Assembly (NCBI RefSeq): GCF_013294025.1 | Contig: NZ_JABSNL010000015.1 | Coordinates: 1 to 64,000, forward strand | DNA length: 64,000 bases | Direction of reading: 5' to 3' | Source: Flavobacterium aeripolare | GTDB taxonomy: Bacteria; Bacteroidota; Bacteroidia; Flavobacteriales; Flavobacteriaceae | Shown here: one piece after another, positions 9,501 through 18,314 of the stretch | How positions within the stretch are numbered: position 1 is the first letter of the stretch | Layout: each line of letters starts with the position of its first letter | Made by a program: the position numbers and the translations under genes | Notes under the pieces: model-generated | What the model was told of the DNA's origin: nothing | Database searches by the model: none | Seen by the model: only the letters and a program-made list of their open reading frames with translations

Positions 9501-11071
9501 TAATATTCCTGATTAGGCAAACCATAACGATAGCCACGACCACGCCCTATAGGTGTTGCTTGCTTTTCACCATCTTTTACACATAGCAAAATATCGTGCG
9601 CATTAGCATCTTCTTTATTTAAGTAGTAGGTATTATTTGAAGCAATTAATTTTACTTCATGCTTTTTAGCAAACTCAATCAAGGTTTTATTCACGCGATT
9701 TTCATCCTCTTGATTGTGACGCATAATCTCAAGATAAAAATCATCTCCAAACTGTGCTTTCCACCAGATCAATGCTTCTTCGGCTTGGTTTTCACCAATG
9801 TTTAGAATTTTACCTGGTATCTCTCCATATAAATTTCCCGAAAGCACCATGATATCCTCTTTGTACTGCTCGACAATTTTTTTATCGATTCGAGGCACAT
9901 AGTAAAAACCATTAATATTAGCTATCGAAGCCATTTTGGCTAGATTATGATACCCTTTTTTATTTTTAGCTAGTAAAACAACTTGGTATCCGTTGTCCTT
10001 TTTAGTTTTATCTAAATGGTTTTCACAAATATTAAACTCACAACCTACAAGCGGTTTAATCTCTGTTTCTGTGGGTTCTTCTCCGCTTTCAACTAGTGCT
10101 TTATTTTTGGCGGAAGCCGATTTATTATAATTCATAACAGCACTTACAAAATGGAAAGCTCCCATCATGTTAGCCGTATCTGTCATGGCTACTGCTGGAA
10201 AACCATTTTTTGCAGTCGCTGCTACTAGCGGACCTACACCTATCGTTGACTGCAATACAGAAAACTGAGTATGATTGTGTAAATGCGCAAATTTGGCTTC
10301 AGCCAGAGCCTTTTTATTTTCTAAAAGTTCTCCCTTAGAGATTCCGCCACCTTGCGTATCACCAAGTTGCTGACGTATGCGATCAGAAGCCTGTTTTAAA
10401 TTAATGTGCTTTAATCCTATAAGCTGAACTTCTCTAGGGTTTTTCTCTTGAAATTCTCTAAAATAAGAAGCAGGAACATCTAACTCTTCTTTTGTAAAAC
10501 GCTCTCTCCTGATTAACTCTAAAAAACAACGTGTCGTTGCCTCAACATCTGCAGTTGCATTGTGCGCTTCAGAGAAAGGTTTATTAAATAAATATTGGTG
10601 CAGTTCTGTTAATGTTGGTAATTTAAATTTACCTCCACGACCTCCAGGTAATTGCAATAACTTAGCAGTAACCTCTGTACATGTATCGAGAACAGGCATA
10701 GCCGCCATAGGAGAATCTACCCCCATACGGTGAAACTCTGCGCCCATAATGTTGACATCAAAACCTAAATTTTGACCCACAATAAATTTAGATTTAGCGA
10801 GAGCCACATTGAATTTCTCTAAAACTTCTGATAGAGAAATTCCTTCAGCAGCAGCTAGCTCTGTAGAGATTCCGTGAATACGCTCGGCATCATAGGGAAT
10901 ATTAAATCCTTCAGGTTTAACTAAGTAATCTTGGTGCTCGATTAGCTTTCCCATTTCGTCATGCAGCTGCCACGCAATTTGTATGCAACGTGGCCAGTTG
11001 TCTGAGTCAGTTATGGGTGCATCCCAGCGTTTTGGTAATCCTGTAGTTTCAGTATCGAATATTAAGTACAT
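6551..11071 (-). CDS. dnaE: DNA polymerase III alpha subunit with fused proofreading exonuclease
   Basis: 1506 residues, some 350 longer than E. coli DnaE. Residues 1-190 are a DnaQ-like DEDDh 3'-5' exonuclease (D6, E8, D105, H170, D175). A PHP domain follows (HLHNH at 263-267), then the C-family polymerase core with GPGRGS (about 647) and catalytic Asp residues in PDIDIDF (D689, D691, D693) and KMDFLGLKT. An OB-fold lies near the C terminus (SLTFGGIINNVQHR). This is the replicative polymerase with built-in epsilon activity, so it may not need a separate DnaQ for proofreading. Flavobacterial DnaE proteins of this length are known to me. Confidence 0.95.
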   Translation of the reverse strand: MYLIFDTETTGLPKRWDAPITDSDNWPRCIQIAWQLHDEMGKLIEHQDYLVKPEGFNIPYDAERIHGISTELAAAEGISLSEVLEKFNVALAKSKFIVGQNLGFDVNIMGAEFHRMGVDSPMAAMPVLDTCTEVTAKLLQLPGGRGGKFKLPTLTELHQYLFNKPFSEAHNATADVEATTRCFLELIRRERFTKEELDVPASYFREFQEKNPREVQLIGLKHINLKQASDRIRQQLGDTQGGGISKGELLENKKALAEAKFAHLHNHTQFSVLQSTIGVGPLVAATAKNGFPAVAMTDTANMMGAFHFVSAVMNYNKSASAKNKALVESGEEPTETEIKPLVGCEFNICENHLDKTKKDNGYQVVLLAKNKKGYHNLAKMASIANINGFYYVPRIDKKIVEQYKEDIMVLSGNLYGEIPGKILNIGENQAEEALIWWKAQFGDDFYLEIMRHNQEDENRVNKTLIEFAKKHEVKLIASNNTYYLNKEDANAHDILLCVKDGEKQATPIGRGRGYRYGLPNQEYYYKSGDEMKKLFADLPDAIINIQEIVDKVEIYSLYRDVLLPKYDIPQEFVNPEDDADNGVRGENAYLRHLTMEGAKKRYGEITESIQERLDFELLTISNSGYPGYFLIVQDFIAKAREMDVSVGPGRGSAAGSAVAYCLKITNIDPIKYDLLFERFLNPDRVSMPDIDIDFDDEGRGRVMDYVINKYGANQVAQIITYGKMATKSAIRDTARVLDLPLFEADRIAKLIPAMMPSKWNLARFISEKEEDVKKALRSDEFDNVKELIAIANSDELAGETIQQAKILEGSMRNTGIHACGVIITPSDITNFVPVTTAKDSDLYVTQFDNSVAESAGLLKMDFLGLKTLTLIKDTVKLVKYRNNIDLNPDEFPIDDVKTYELFQRGETVGIFQYESPGMQKYMKDLKPTVFGDLIAMNALYRPGPLEYIPSFVRRKNGEEEIKYDLDACEEYLGETYGITVYQEQVMLLSQSLADFTKGEADVLRKAMGKKQKEVLDKMKPKFVEQAAAKGHDAKVLEKIWKDWEAFASYAFNKSHSTCYAWIAYQTAYLKAHYPAEYMAAVLSNNMNDIKQVTFFMEECKRMGLQVLGPDVNESFYKFTVNDDYAVRFGMGAIRGVGQGAVNTIVENRKDGKYKSVFDLTKRIDLRAANKKALENLILAGGFDSFEGTLRSQYFHDDGDGITFYEKAIKYGAKFQENENSSQVSLFGEASDVQIEEPVVPPCEDWSTMEKLAKEKEVVGIYISGHPLDDYRFEMKYFCNAKLEALKNLDLHVGKSLTFGGIINNVQHRVAKNGKGWGIFTLEGYDESYEFKIFGEDYLKFRHFFIQNNFTFMKVLVKEGWVNQDTGKKSDPRIQFMLVQYLQDVLDDFAKKLVVLLNINDLDKEVIHRLSHLFLENKGDNQVTFEVMELETIKKLVEEESETLESDGDDFNDDAMEGETATAVTVTEVEEIKVVTKLTMPSRRLKIKISNELLIALEKMQINFKLN

Positions 11072-11088
11072 AGGCTTCCTCTCCCCAG

Positions 11089-11128
11089 CCCTATTGAAAA
11101 ATTAGGGAACTCAAACAACAGGTTTGAG
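11089..11128 (-). promoter_or_regulatory. Two small hairpins in the dnaE leader
   Basis: Between the dnaE promoter and its ATG lie CCCTA/TAGGG (11089-11107) and CTCAAAC/GTTTGAG (11110-11128). They could shape the 5' UTR around the start codon. No protein or ligand can be proposed. Confidence 0.3.
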
Positions 11129-11189
11129 CTGTGCATTTAACTGGTTTATAGCATATTATAGTTAGAATGATTTTCAAAAAATTGAACTT

Positions 11190-11197
11190 CAAATTTA
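11190..11197 (-). promoter_or_regulatory. -7 box of dnaE
   Basis: TAAATTTG on the minus strand, about 120 bp before the start codon; matches TAnnTTTG. Confidence 0.45.
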
Positions 11198-11667
11198 GGG
11201 AAATTTTAGTTATAATTTAGACATCTAAAAGACATTAACACAAAATACTCCGAATAAAAATGCTAGCGATTACTATTCCTTGCCAATGCAAAAACAGACG
11301 GTGATTTTAATTGATATTTTTTTTGGATGTCGTAATCTTTAGACGTAATAATTCACATAAAATACGAACTCAAGACACAACTTACACTATTATTAATTGC
11401 TTTTTTTAATCGAATAAAAATAAAAATTGATTGCGAATAACCCAATTATCTTATCCTATCCTCATCAATATGACAATTAAGCCCCTTAGAATTACGCATC
11501 AGTTACCAATTTCTCAAAAACCTAATGAGAACCTAGATTACAAACGATGGCACTAACGGTAGTTTTTATTTTATTCTAATTCGAATAATTAATCCAAGCT
11601 TTTATAAACTAGAAGATGTGTCGCGTATAAATTAGTTTTGGGTATCGTATAAAATGAAATATCGAAA
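11198..11667. other. Intergenic spacer without recognised gene
   Basis: 470 A/T-rich bases between divergent dnaE and leuC. No open frame with protein-like composition and no obvious leader peptide or Leu codon run was seen, so classical leucine attenuation is not supported. Confidence 0.5.
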
Positions 11668-11697
11668 TTGACACTTTGGTCCCTTTTTCTAATTTTG
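11668..11697 (+). promoter_or_regulatory. Promoter of the leucine operon
   Basis: TTG (11668-11670), 19 bp spacer, TAATTTTG (11690-11697): a good match to the Bacteroidota consensus, 61 bp before leuC. Confidence 0.6.
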
Positions 11698-11758
11698 TTT
11701 TCTATTGCAAAAGCTAGAAGAGCCGCTATTGTAAAAATTACAATTTAAAATTAATAAA

Positions 11759-13153
11759 ATGAGTAAGACATTATTTGACAAAGTATGGGACGCACATGTT
11801 GTACGTAAAATTGAAGATGGACCAGATGTGTTTTTTATTGACCGTCATTTCATACATGAGGTTACCAGCCCAGTTGCATTTTTAGGATTAAAATCTAGAA
11901 ATGTATCTGTTTTATACCCTGAAAGAACATTTGCAACTGCAGATCACAATACACCTACAATTAATCAACACTTACCTGTTGAAGACGCTTTATCAGCAAA
12001 TCAATTAAAAGCATTAGAAGACAATGCTGCCGAATACGGTATTTCGCACTGGGGATTAGGTGATCCTAAAAACGGAATCGTACACGTGGTAGGTCCTGAA
12101 AACGGAATTACTTTACCCGGAGCAACTATTGTTTGTGGAGATTCACACACTTCTACGCATGGTGCTTTTGGAGCAATTGCTTTTGGAATTGGAACTTCAG
12201 AGGTTGAAATGGTACTTGCAACACAATGTATCATGCAACCCAAACCAAAGAAAATGCGTATCAACGTAAATGGAACTTTAAGTAAAGGTGTGGGACCAAA
12301 GGATGTTGCCTTATATATCATCTCTCAATTAACTACTTCTGGTGGAACAGGTTATTTTGCTGAATATGCAGGAAATGTTTTTGAAGAAATGTCTATGGAA
12401 GGCCGTATGACTGTTTGTAACCTTTCTATCGAAATGGGTGCTCGTGGTGGTATGATTGCTCCTGACCAAAAAACATTCGACTTTCTTGAAGGCAGATTGT
12501 ATGCTCCAAAAGGGGACGACTGGACTAAAGCAGTCGCTTACTGGAAAACATTAAAAACAGATGATGATGCTGTATTTGATGCTGAATTAGATATCGACGC
12601 CGCAGACATAGAGCCAATGATCACTTACGGTACCAATCCTGGAATGGGAATAGGTATCTCAAAAAATATCCCTACAGCTAGTCAAGTACAAGGTGGTGCA
12701 GAAACTTACAAAAAGTCGTTAGCCTACATGGGTTTCAATGAAGACGATGTGATGATAGGAAAACCTATTGATTTTGTTTTCTTAGGAAGTTGTACAAATG
12801 GCCGTATTGAAGATTTTAGAGCATTTACTGATATTGTAAAAGGTCGTAAAAAGGCAGACAACGTAACCGCATGGTTGGTTCCAGGATCACACGTAGTTGA
12901 AGCACAAATTAAAGAAGAAGGTTTGCTTGACATTCTAACAGAATCTGGATTTGTATTGCGTCAACCAGGATGTTCAGCTTGTTTAGCGATGAATGATGAT
13001 AAAGTACCCGCTGGAAAATATGCAGTTAGTACCTCAAACAGAAACTTTGAAGGTCGTCAAGGTCCAGGTTCAAGAACTTTGTTAGCCTCTCCTATTATGG
13101 CAGCAGCAGCAGCGGTTACTGGAAAATTGACTGATCCAAGAGAGTTAATGTAG
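11759..13153 (+). CDS. leuC: 3-isopropylmalate dehydratase large subunit
   Basis: 464 residues, the usual length. With LeuD it converts 2-isopropylmalate to 3-isopropylmalate in leucine synthesis. Aconitase-type signatures are clear: [13 protein letters not shown] (about 130), [13 protein letters not shown] (about 343, first cluster Cys) and [10 protein letters not shown] (about 405, the Cys-x-x-Cys pair) that bind the 4Fe-4S cluster. First gene of the leu operon. The next leu gene is separated from it by an inserted GxxExxY cassette. Confidence 0.96.
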   Translation: MSKTLFDKVWDAHVVRKIEDGPDVFFIDRHFIHEVTSPVAFLGLKSRNVSVLYPERTFATADHNTPTINQHLPVEDALSANQLKALEDNAAEYGISHWGLGDPKNGIVHVVGPENGITLPGATIVCGDSHTSTHGAFGAIAFGIGTSEVEMVLATQCIMQPKPKKMRINVNGTLSKGVGPKDVALYIISQLTTSGGTGYFAEYAGNVFEEMSMEGRMTVCNLSIEMGARGGMIAPDQKTFDFLEGRLYAPKGDDWTKAVAYWKTLKTDDDAVFDAELDIDAADIEPMITYGTNPGMGIGISKNIPTASQVQGGAETYKKSLAYMGFNEDDVMIGKPIDFVFLGSCTNGRIEDFRAFTDIVKGRKKADNVTAWLVPGSHVVEAQIKEEGLLDILTESGFVLRQPGCSACLAMNDDKVPAGKYAVSTSNRNFEGRQGPGSRTLLASPIMAAAAAVTGKLTDPRELM

Positions 13154-13155
13154 AA

Positions 13156-13187
13156 TTTTTCACCGCAAGGGCGCAAAGACGCAAAGA
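13156..13187. repeat. Left inverted repeat of the GxxExxY cassette
   Basis: Two bases after the leuC stop codon comes CACCGCAAGGGCGCAAAGACGCAAAG (13161-13186), read here in two halves: CACCGCAAGGGCG and CAAAGACGCAAAG. On the other strand this is three TTGCG boxes about 10 bp apart. It is the inverted counterpart of 13641-13671. Confidence 0.75.
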
Positions 13188-13190
13188 ATT

Positions 13191-13577
13191 ATGGAAATAA
13201 ACCGTTACGAGGAGTTAGCAAAAGAGATATTTTTAGCTAGTCTAGAGGTTCACAAAATAATGGGGCCAGGTTTATTAGAATCCGTATATGAAATGTGTCT
13301 TTTAAGAGAGTTGCAGTTGAGAAATATTTCAGCAGAATGTCAAGTTATTATTCCGCTACAGTACAAAGGATTTAATTTGTCAAAAGAATACAAAATCGAT
13401 ATTCTAGTTGAAGAACAGATAATAATTGAATTAAAATCGGTTGATTCGATTTTGCCAGTTCACGAAGCACAGCTAATTTCATATTTGAAATTAGCAGACA
13501 AAAGAATGGGGTTCTTAATTAATTTTAATGTTCCATTAATAAAACATGGTTTTAGAAGATTTGTAAATAACTATTAA
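13191..13577 (+). CDS. GxxExxY family protein (PD-(D/E)XK nuclease-like)
   Basis: 128 residues, the normal family size. The naming motif GLLESVY is at about residues 26-32 (MGPGLLESVYE). A nuclease-like core follows: D in YKIDILV, then E and K in IIIELKSV, with the E-x-K spacing of PD-(D/E)XK enzymes. Function is unknown. It interrupts leuC-leuD and is bounded by inverted repeats of the TTGCG type, so it looks like an inserted cassette, not part of leucine synthesis. It has no promoter of its own that I can see and is probably read from the leu promoter. Confidence 0.85.
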   Translation: MEINRYEELAKEIFLASLEVHKIMGPGLLESVYEMCLLRELQLRNISAECQVIIPLQYKGFNLSKEYKIDILVEEQIIIELKSVDSILPVHEAQLISYLKLADKRMGFLINFNVPLIKHGFRRFVNNY

Positions 13578-13597
13578 ACTTCATAAACTTAAAAAAT

Positions 13598-13671
13598 ATA
13601 GCATTGTGCCTTTGCGCCTATGCAGTAAATTAAAAGTAATATAGCATTGCGCCATTGCGTCTTTGCGGTAA
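13598..13671. repeat. Right repeats of the GxxExxY cassette
   Basis: Two related copies: 13598-13626 (ATAGCATTGTGCC and further TTGCG-like boxes, more diverged) and 13641-13671 (ATAGCATTGCGCC, then ATTGCGTCTTTGCGGTAA). The second ends 12 bp before the leuD ATG and is the inverted form of the left repeat, with TTGCG boxes about 10 bp apart. Confidence 0.75.
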
Positions 13672-13682
13672 AAAAAATAAAA

Positions 13683-14279
13683 ATGGCATACGATAAATTC
13701 AATATACTTACTAGTAGTGCAGTGCCACTACCAATAGAAAACGTAGATACAGACCAAATAATCCCAGCTCGTTTCTTGAAAGCGACTGAGCGCGTAGGTT
13801 TTGGTGATAATCTTTTTAGAGACTGGAGATACAATGGAGACGATACTCCAAAAGCTGATTTCGTTTTAAACAACCCAACCTACTCTGGAAAAATTCTTGT
13901 GGGAGGAAAAAACTTTGGTTCTGGTTCTTCTCGTGAGCACGCTGCTTGGGCGGTTTACGATTACGGATTTCGTGCTGTAGTTTCTTCTTTCTTTGCTGAC
14001 ATCTTTAAAGGAAACTGTTTGAATATTGGTGTTTTACCCGTTCAAGTAAGCCCAGAATTTGCTGCCTCTATTTTTAAAGCTATAGATGCAGATCCAAACA
14101 CCGAGCTTGAAATCAATTTACCAGAGCAAACAATTACACTAAAAGTGACTGGTGAAAAAGAATCTTTTGACATCAACGGATACAAAAAGAACAATATGGT
14201 TAACGGTTTTGACGATATTGATTACTTGCAAAACATCAAAGAAGACATCGTAACTTTTGCTGAAAAGCAATTGATCTAA
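13683..14279 (+). CDS. leuD: 3-isopropylmalate dehydratase small subunit
   Basis: 198 residues from ATG MAYDKFNIL; an ATG 36 bp upstream lies inside the repeat and adds a non-homologous tail, so I reject it. Family motifs: VDTDQIIPARFLK (about 23-35) and the swivelling-domain loop GKNFGSGSSREHAAWA (about 75-90). Works with LeuC. The start lies 12 bp after the cassette repeat, so the insertion supplies leuD's immediate 5' UTR. Confidence 0.95.
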   Translation: MAYDKFNILTSSAVPLPIENVDTDQIIPARFLKATERVGFGDNLFRDWRYNGDDTPKADFVLNNPTYSGKILVGGKNFGSGSSREHAAWAVYDYGFRAVVSSFFADIFKGNCLNIGVLPVQVSPEFAASIFKAIDADPNTELEINLPEQTITLKVTGEKESFDINGYKKNNMVNGFDDIDYLQNIKEDIVTFAEKQLI

Positions 14280-14321
14280 ACATTTCAATTTAATTATCCG
14301 TTAAAAGCAGTAGTGATTTCG

Positions 14322-14831
14322 ATGAAAATAGAACCAAGTAGCGTCGCTGATATAGACTGCATTTTTGAATTTTATGATTTGGCTGTAGCCTATCAAAAAA
14401 CCAAGTTCAACAAACACTGGATGGGTTTTGACCGCAAAATGGTTCTTAACGAAATAACAGAAAACAGGCAGTGGAAAATTATTATTGATGATGAAGTTGC
14501 TTGCGTTTTTGCCATCACATTCCAAGACGAGAGCATTTGGAAAGAAAAAAATGCTGATGCTGCGGTATATTTTCATCGAATTGTAACGCACCCAAAATTC
14601 AAAGGACAACAATTGGTAAAAAGAATAGTGACTTGGGGATTGGCTCTTGCCAAAGAAAAGAAACTACACTATTTACGCATGGATACTTGGGGAGATAATG
14701 AAGAATTAATAGGGTATTACCAAAAATGTGGCTTTGATTTTCTAGGAGTAATTACTCCAGAATACAAGGGATTACCAAAGCATTACGAAGGGATAACATT
14801 GAGTTTATTCCAAATAAAAGTAGAATACTAG
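14322..14831 (+). CDS. GNAT family N-acetyltransferase
   Basis: About 169 residues; I take the ATG at 14322, though a GTG nine bases upstream is possible. The acetyl-CoA fold is visible: central strand with AAVYFHRIVTHPKFKGQQLVKRIVTWG (the Q/RxxGxG/A loop is here KGQQLVKR) and a second strand HYLRMDTWGDNEELIGYYQKCGF. Substrate unknown. Sits between leuD and leuA in the same direction, within the leu operon, which is common for passenger acetyltransferases but does not define its role. Confidence 0.8.
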   Translation: MKIEPSSVADIDCIFEFYDLAVAYQKTKFNKHWMGFDRKMVLNEITENRQWKIIIDDEVACVFAITFQDESIWKEKNADAAVYFHRIVTHPKFKGQQLVKRIVTWGLALAKEKKLHYLRMDTWGDNEELIGYYQKCGFDFLGVITPEYKGLPKHYEGITLSLFQIKVEY

Positions 14832-14871
14832 CCGCACAATAGTTCAAAACTATTGGTTTAGAAATAAGATA

Positions 14872-16389
14872 ATGGAGAAAAGAAAGATTGAAATAATGGA
14901 CACGACACTTCGTGATGGGGAACAAACCTCAGGAGTGTCTTTTTCTGCTGCAGAAAAACTAACCATTGCCCAATTACTATTAGAAGAATTGAATGTAGAC
15001 CGCATCGAAATTGCATCGGCACGAGTAAGTGAAGGAGAATTTCAAGGGGTAAAAGGCATCATGTCATGGGCACAAGAAAAAGGATATACTAATCGAATCG
15101 AAGTTTTGACTTTTGTTGACGGAGGTCTTTCTATCGAATGGATGAAAAAAAGTGGCGCTAAAGTTCAAAACTTATTGACTAAAGGTTCTTTAAATCACCT
15201 GACACATCAATTAAAAAAAACTCCCGAACAGCATTTTTCTGAAATTGCAAAAACGATAAGTCTAGCAAAGGAAAACAATATTGAAACAAATGTTTATCTT
15301 GAAGATTGGAGTAACGGTATGCGCAACTCCCCTGAATATGTATTTCAGTATTTAGATTTTATCGCTACACAGCCTGTAAAAAGGGTATTACTTCCCGATA
15401 CATTAGGTGTACTTATACCCGAACATACTTTTGAATACTTATCTAAAATTACCGCTAGATACCCCAACATTCATTTTGACTTTCATGCTCATAATGATTA
15501 TGATTTAAGCATTGCTAACGTAATGGAAGCACTTAAAGCAGGTGTTCATGGTTTGCATGTTACTGTAAACGGAATGGGAGAACGCGCTGGAAACGCACCA
15601 CTTGAAAGCACCGTTGCTGTTATCAATGATTTCATGCCTGAGATAGAAATCAATGTAAAAGAGCCTTCGTTATACAAAGTGAGTAAGCTAGTAGAAGCGT
15701 TTACAGGATATCGTATTCCTGCTAACAAACCCATTGTGGGCGATAATGTTTTTACACAAACCGCTGGTATTCATGCTGATGGTGATAATAAAAACAACTT
15801 GTATTTTAATGACTTGCTACCAGAACGTTTTGGAAGAAAAAGACAATATGCTTTAGGAAAAACATCTGGCAAGGCAAATATTGAAAAGAACTTACAAGAG
15901 TTGGGTTTGAAATTAAATCAAGAAGACATTAAATTAGTTACACAACGTATTATCGAACTAGGCGATAAAAAAGAAACAGTAACTAAGGAAGACCTGCCTT
16001 ACATTATCTCTGATGTTCTACACAGTAAAATATTCGAAGAAAAAATTGTAGTGGAGTCTTACATATTATCACACGCTAAAGGAATGCGTCCTTCAACAAC
16101 GTTGTCACTACGAATCGACGGTGAATTAATTGAAGAACACGCACAAGGTGACGGACAATTTGATGCTTTTATGAATGCCTTAGGCAAAATCTATAAAGGC
16201 AAGAACTTAGAATTACCTAAATTAATCGATTACGCAGTGCGTATCCCACCAGGAAGTAGCTCTGACGCCTTATGCGAAACCGTAATCACCTGGACAAACA
16301 ACGGAAAAGAATTCAAAACACGAGGATTAGATTCTGATCAAACAGTTGCTGCAATAGTAGCAACGCAAAAGATGTTGAATGTAGTTTAA
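14872..16389 (+). CDS. leuA: 2-isopropylmalate synthase-type enzyme (LeuA/CimA family)
   Basis: 505 residues. A DRE-TIM barrel begins with MDTTLRDGEQTSG (about 9-21), with metal-binding HAHNDYD (about 206) and NGMGERAGNAPLE (about 233). A C-terminal LeuA regulatory dimer domain follows (about 370-505, RIPPGSSSDALCETV). It condenses an oxo acid with acetyl-CoA. The TSG in place of the more usual SPG or VPG puts it in a divergent group that includes citramalate synthases. Its place between leuD and leuB argues for leucine synthesis. Feedback control by leucine is likely from the domain. Confidence 0.82.
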   Translation: MEKRKIEIMDTTLRDGEQTSGVSFSAAEKLTIAQLLLEELNVDRIEIASARVSEGEFQGVKGIMSWAQEKGYTNRIEVLTFVDGGLSIEWMKKSGAKVQNLLTKGSLNHLTHQLKKTPEQHFSEIAKTISLAKENNIETNVYLEDWSNGMRNSPEYVFQYLDFIATQPVKRVLLPDTLGVLIPEHTFEYLSKITARYPNIHFDFHAHNDYDLSIANVMEALKAGVHGLHVTVNGMGERAGNAPLESTVAVINDFMPEIEINVKEPSLYKVSKLVEAFTGYRIPANKPIVGDNVFTQTAGIHADGDNKNNLYFNDLLPERFGRKRQYALGKTSGKANIEKNLQELGLKLNQEDIKLVTQRIIELGDKKETVTKEDLPYIISDVLHSKIFEEKIVVESYILSHAKGMRPSTTLSLRIDGELIEEHAQGDGQFDAFMNALGKIYKGKNLELPKLIDYAVRIPPGSSSDALCETVITWTNNGKEFKTRGLDSDQTVAAIVATQKMLNVV

Positions 16390-16496
16390 AGAAGTAGCTA
16401 AGCTACAAAGAATCTGAGCTTCTAAGCTTTTCGAAATTGCGACTGAAGTTTGGTAACTTAGATACTTTTAAGAATTGAAACAAAAAACAAATACAT

Positions 16497-17558
16497 ATGA
16501 AATTAAATATAGCACTTTTAGCCGGAGACGGAATAGGACCAGAAGTAATCAATGAAGCGGTAAAAGTTTCGGACGCAATTGCAAAAAAATTCAATCATGA
16601 AATCACTTGGACTGCGGCACTTACAGGAGCCTGCGCTATTGATGCGGTGGGCGTTCCTTACCCTGATGAAACACATGAAATTTGTATGGCTGCAGATGCG
16701 GTACTTTTTGGCGCTATTGGTCACCCTAAATATGATAATGACCCAACAGCCAAGGTTCGTCCTGAGCAAGGATTATTGTTGATGCGTAAAAAATTAGGCT
16801 TGTTTGCAAATGTGCGACCTACTTTTACTTTTCCTTCTTTAATTGACAATTCACCTTTAAAAAGAGAACGTATTGAGGGAACTGACTTGGTTTTCTTAAG
16901 AGAATTAACTGGAGGAATTTACTTTGGAGAAAAAGGAAGAAGAGACGGTGGAGAAACTGCCTTTGATAACTGTGTTTACACAAGAGCAGAAGTACAACGT
17001 TTAGCCAAAAAAGGTTTTGAACTAGCAATGACACGTTCTAAAAAATTATGTTGTGTTGATAAAGCTAACGTACTTGAAACATCAAGATTGTGGAGAGAAA
17101 CAGTGCAAGCAATGGAAAAAGACTACCCTGAGGTAACGGTAAGCTACGAGTTTGTAGATGCTGTAGCCATGCGATTAGTTCAATGGCCAAACTCATATGA
17201 TGTATTAATCACAGAGAATTTGTTTGGAGATATTTTAACTGACGAAGCATCGGTAATTTCAGGATCAATGGGCTTAATGCCTTCAGCTTCTGTAGGTGAG
17301 CACACTTCGTTATACGAGCCAATTCACGGCTCCTACCCACAAGCCACAGGCTTGAATATTGCAAATCCGTTAGCGACTGTATTATCAGCAGCAATGATGT
17401 TTGAAGATGCCTTTGGTTTAACTGAAGAAGCTGCAGCAATTAGAGCCGTAGTAAACAAATCTCTAGAACAAGGAATTGTCACCGAAGATTTGGTTGTTAA
17501 AGGAGCTACAGCTTATAAAACAAGCGATGTAGGAGATTGGTTAGTAGCTAATCTGTAA
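16497..17558 (+). CDS. leuB: 3-isopropylmalate dehydrogenase
   Basis: 353 residues, full length. Oxidises 3-isopropylmalate with NAD to give 2-oxoisocaproate. Motifs: GDGIGPEV (about 10-17), substrate-binding Arg residues in LLLMRKKLGLFANVRP, the Tyr in TGGIYFG, and the metal/NAD region NLFGDILTDEASVISGSMGLMPSAS. Last gene of the leu operon, followed by a strong terminator. Confidence 0.96.
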   Translation: MKLNIALLAGDGIGPEVINEAVKVSDAIAKKFNHEITWTAALTGACAIDAVGVPYPDETHEICMAADAVLFGAIGHPKYDNDPTAKVRPEQGLLLMRKKLGLFANVRPTFTFPSLIDNSPLKRERIEGTDLVFLRELTGGIYFGEKGRRDGGETAFDNCVYTRAEVQRLAKKGFELAMTRSKKLCCVDKANVLETSRLWRETVQAMEKDYPEVTVSYEFVDAVAMRLVQWPNSYDVLITENLFGDILTDEASVISGSMGLMPSASVGEHTSLYEPIHGSYPQATGLNIANPLATVLSAAMMFEDAFGLTEEAAAIRAVVNKSLEQGIVTEDLVVKGATAYKTSDVGDWLVANL

Positions 17559-17599
17559 TTTTAATTTTGAAGGTTATATTAAAATTGTTCAAATAGTTG

Positions 17600-17627
17600 A
17601 TAAAAGCGGTCGAAAGATCGCTTTTAT
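17600..17627. terminator. Bidirectional terminator between leuB and the response regulator
   Basis: Perfect 12-bp stem ATAAAAGCGgtc/gatCGCTTTTAT closed by a GAAA tetraloop, T-rich on both sides. It serves the convergent leuB and lytTR genes. Confidence 0.85.
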
Positions 17628-17639
17628 TTATTTTATGAT

Positions 17640-18314
17640 TTATGAAAACAAATCTTGCTTGACTTTATCATAGTAACTATCGCTCACAGGAATAATTAGG
17701 TCTGATAATAGTAAGTCTCTCCCCTTCAAACCCGTTACCTTATTCTTATTTACAATGTAAGAGCGGTGCACACGTATAAATTTATTGGGATCAAGCGTTT
17801 TTTCTAGAGATTTCAATGATTGATAACTCATAATCTTTTTGCCGTTGCTATAGAAGTTTACATACTCGCTATCACTTTCTATGTGGGTAATGTCGTCCAG
17901 TTTTACTTTAAAAAAATCGTATCCAGATTTAATTGTAAGTGTATCATTAGCGATGACTTGTGCTTGTTCAGCTTTAATTTTCTGAACTGCTTGCAAAAAG
18001 CGTTGAAAAGCAATTGGCTTTAATAAATAATCAATAGCATTCAATTCAAATCCTTCTAAAGCGTACTCTGAATATGCTGTAGTAAAAATAATTTTAGTTG
18101 AAGACGGAATCAATTTAGCAAAGTCGGTTCCCTTGATTTCTGGCATTTGGATGTCCAGAAAAACAATATGAACAGTCTCCTTTTGTAAAATTGAGATTGC
18201 CTCTAATGGATTTTCAAACGAACCCACAACTTCTAGAAAGTCAACTTTGCTAACGTAGTTTTTTAAAAGCTCCCTTGCCAGTTCTTCATCATCAATTATA
18301 ACACATTTATACAT
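17640..18314 (-). CDS. LytTR family response regulator
   Basis: 224 residues: receiver domain (1-120; acidic D8, D9 and phosphoacceptor D54 in VFLDIQMPE) and a C-terminal LytTR DNA-binding domain (about 130-224; HIESDSEYVNFY, FIRVHRSYIVNKNKV). LytTR regulators bind pairs of short direct repeats one to two helical turns apart. Its start overlaps the sensor kinase by 8 bp. Paired 21-bp-period repeats in front of cotH and of the EF-hand gene are its likely targets. Confidence 0.93.
   Translation of the reverse strand: MYKCVIIDDEELARELLKNYVSKVDFLEVVGSFENPLEAISILQKETVHIVFLDIQMPEIKGTDFAKLIPSSTKIIFTTAYSEYALEGFELNAIDYLLKPIAFQRFLQAVQKIKAEQAQVIANDTLTIKSGYDFFKVKLDDITHIESDSEYVNFYSNGKKIMSYQSLKSLEKTLDPNKFIRVHRSYIVNKNKVTGLKGRDLLLSDLIIPVSDSYYDKVKQDLFS

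Noticed and set aside
11072..11758. Leucine attenuator or leader peptide
   Set aside because: No short open frame with a Leu codon run and no alternative hairpins were seen before leuC.
14322..14831. Acetyltransferase as part of a third inserted cassette in the leu operon
   Set aside because: No inverted repeats are visible at its borders.
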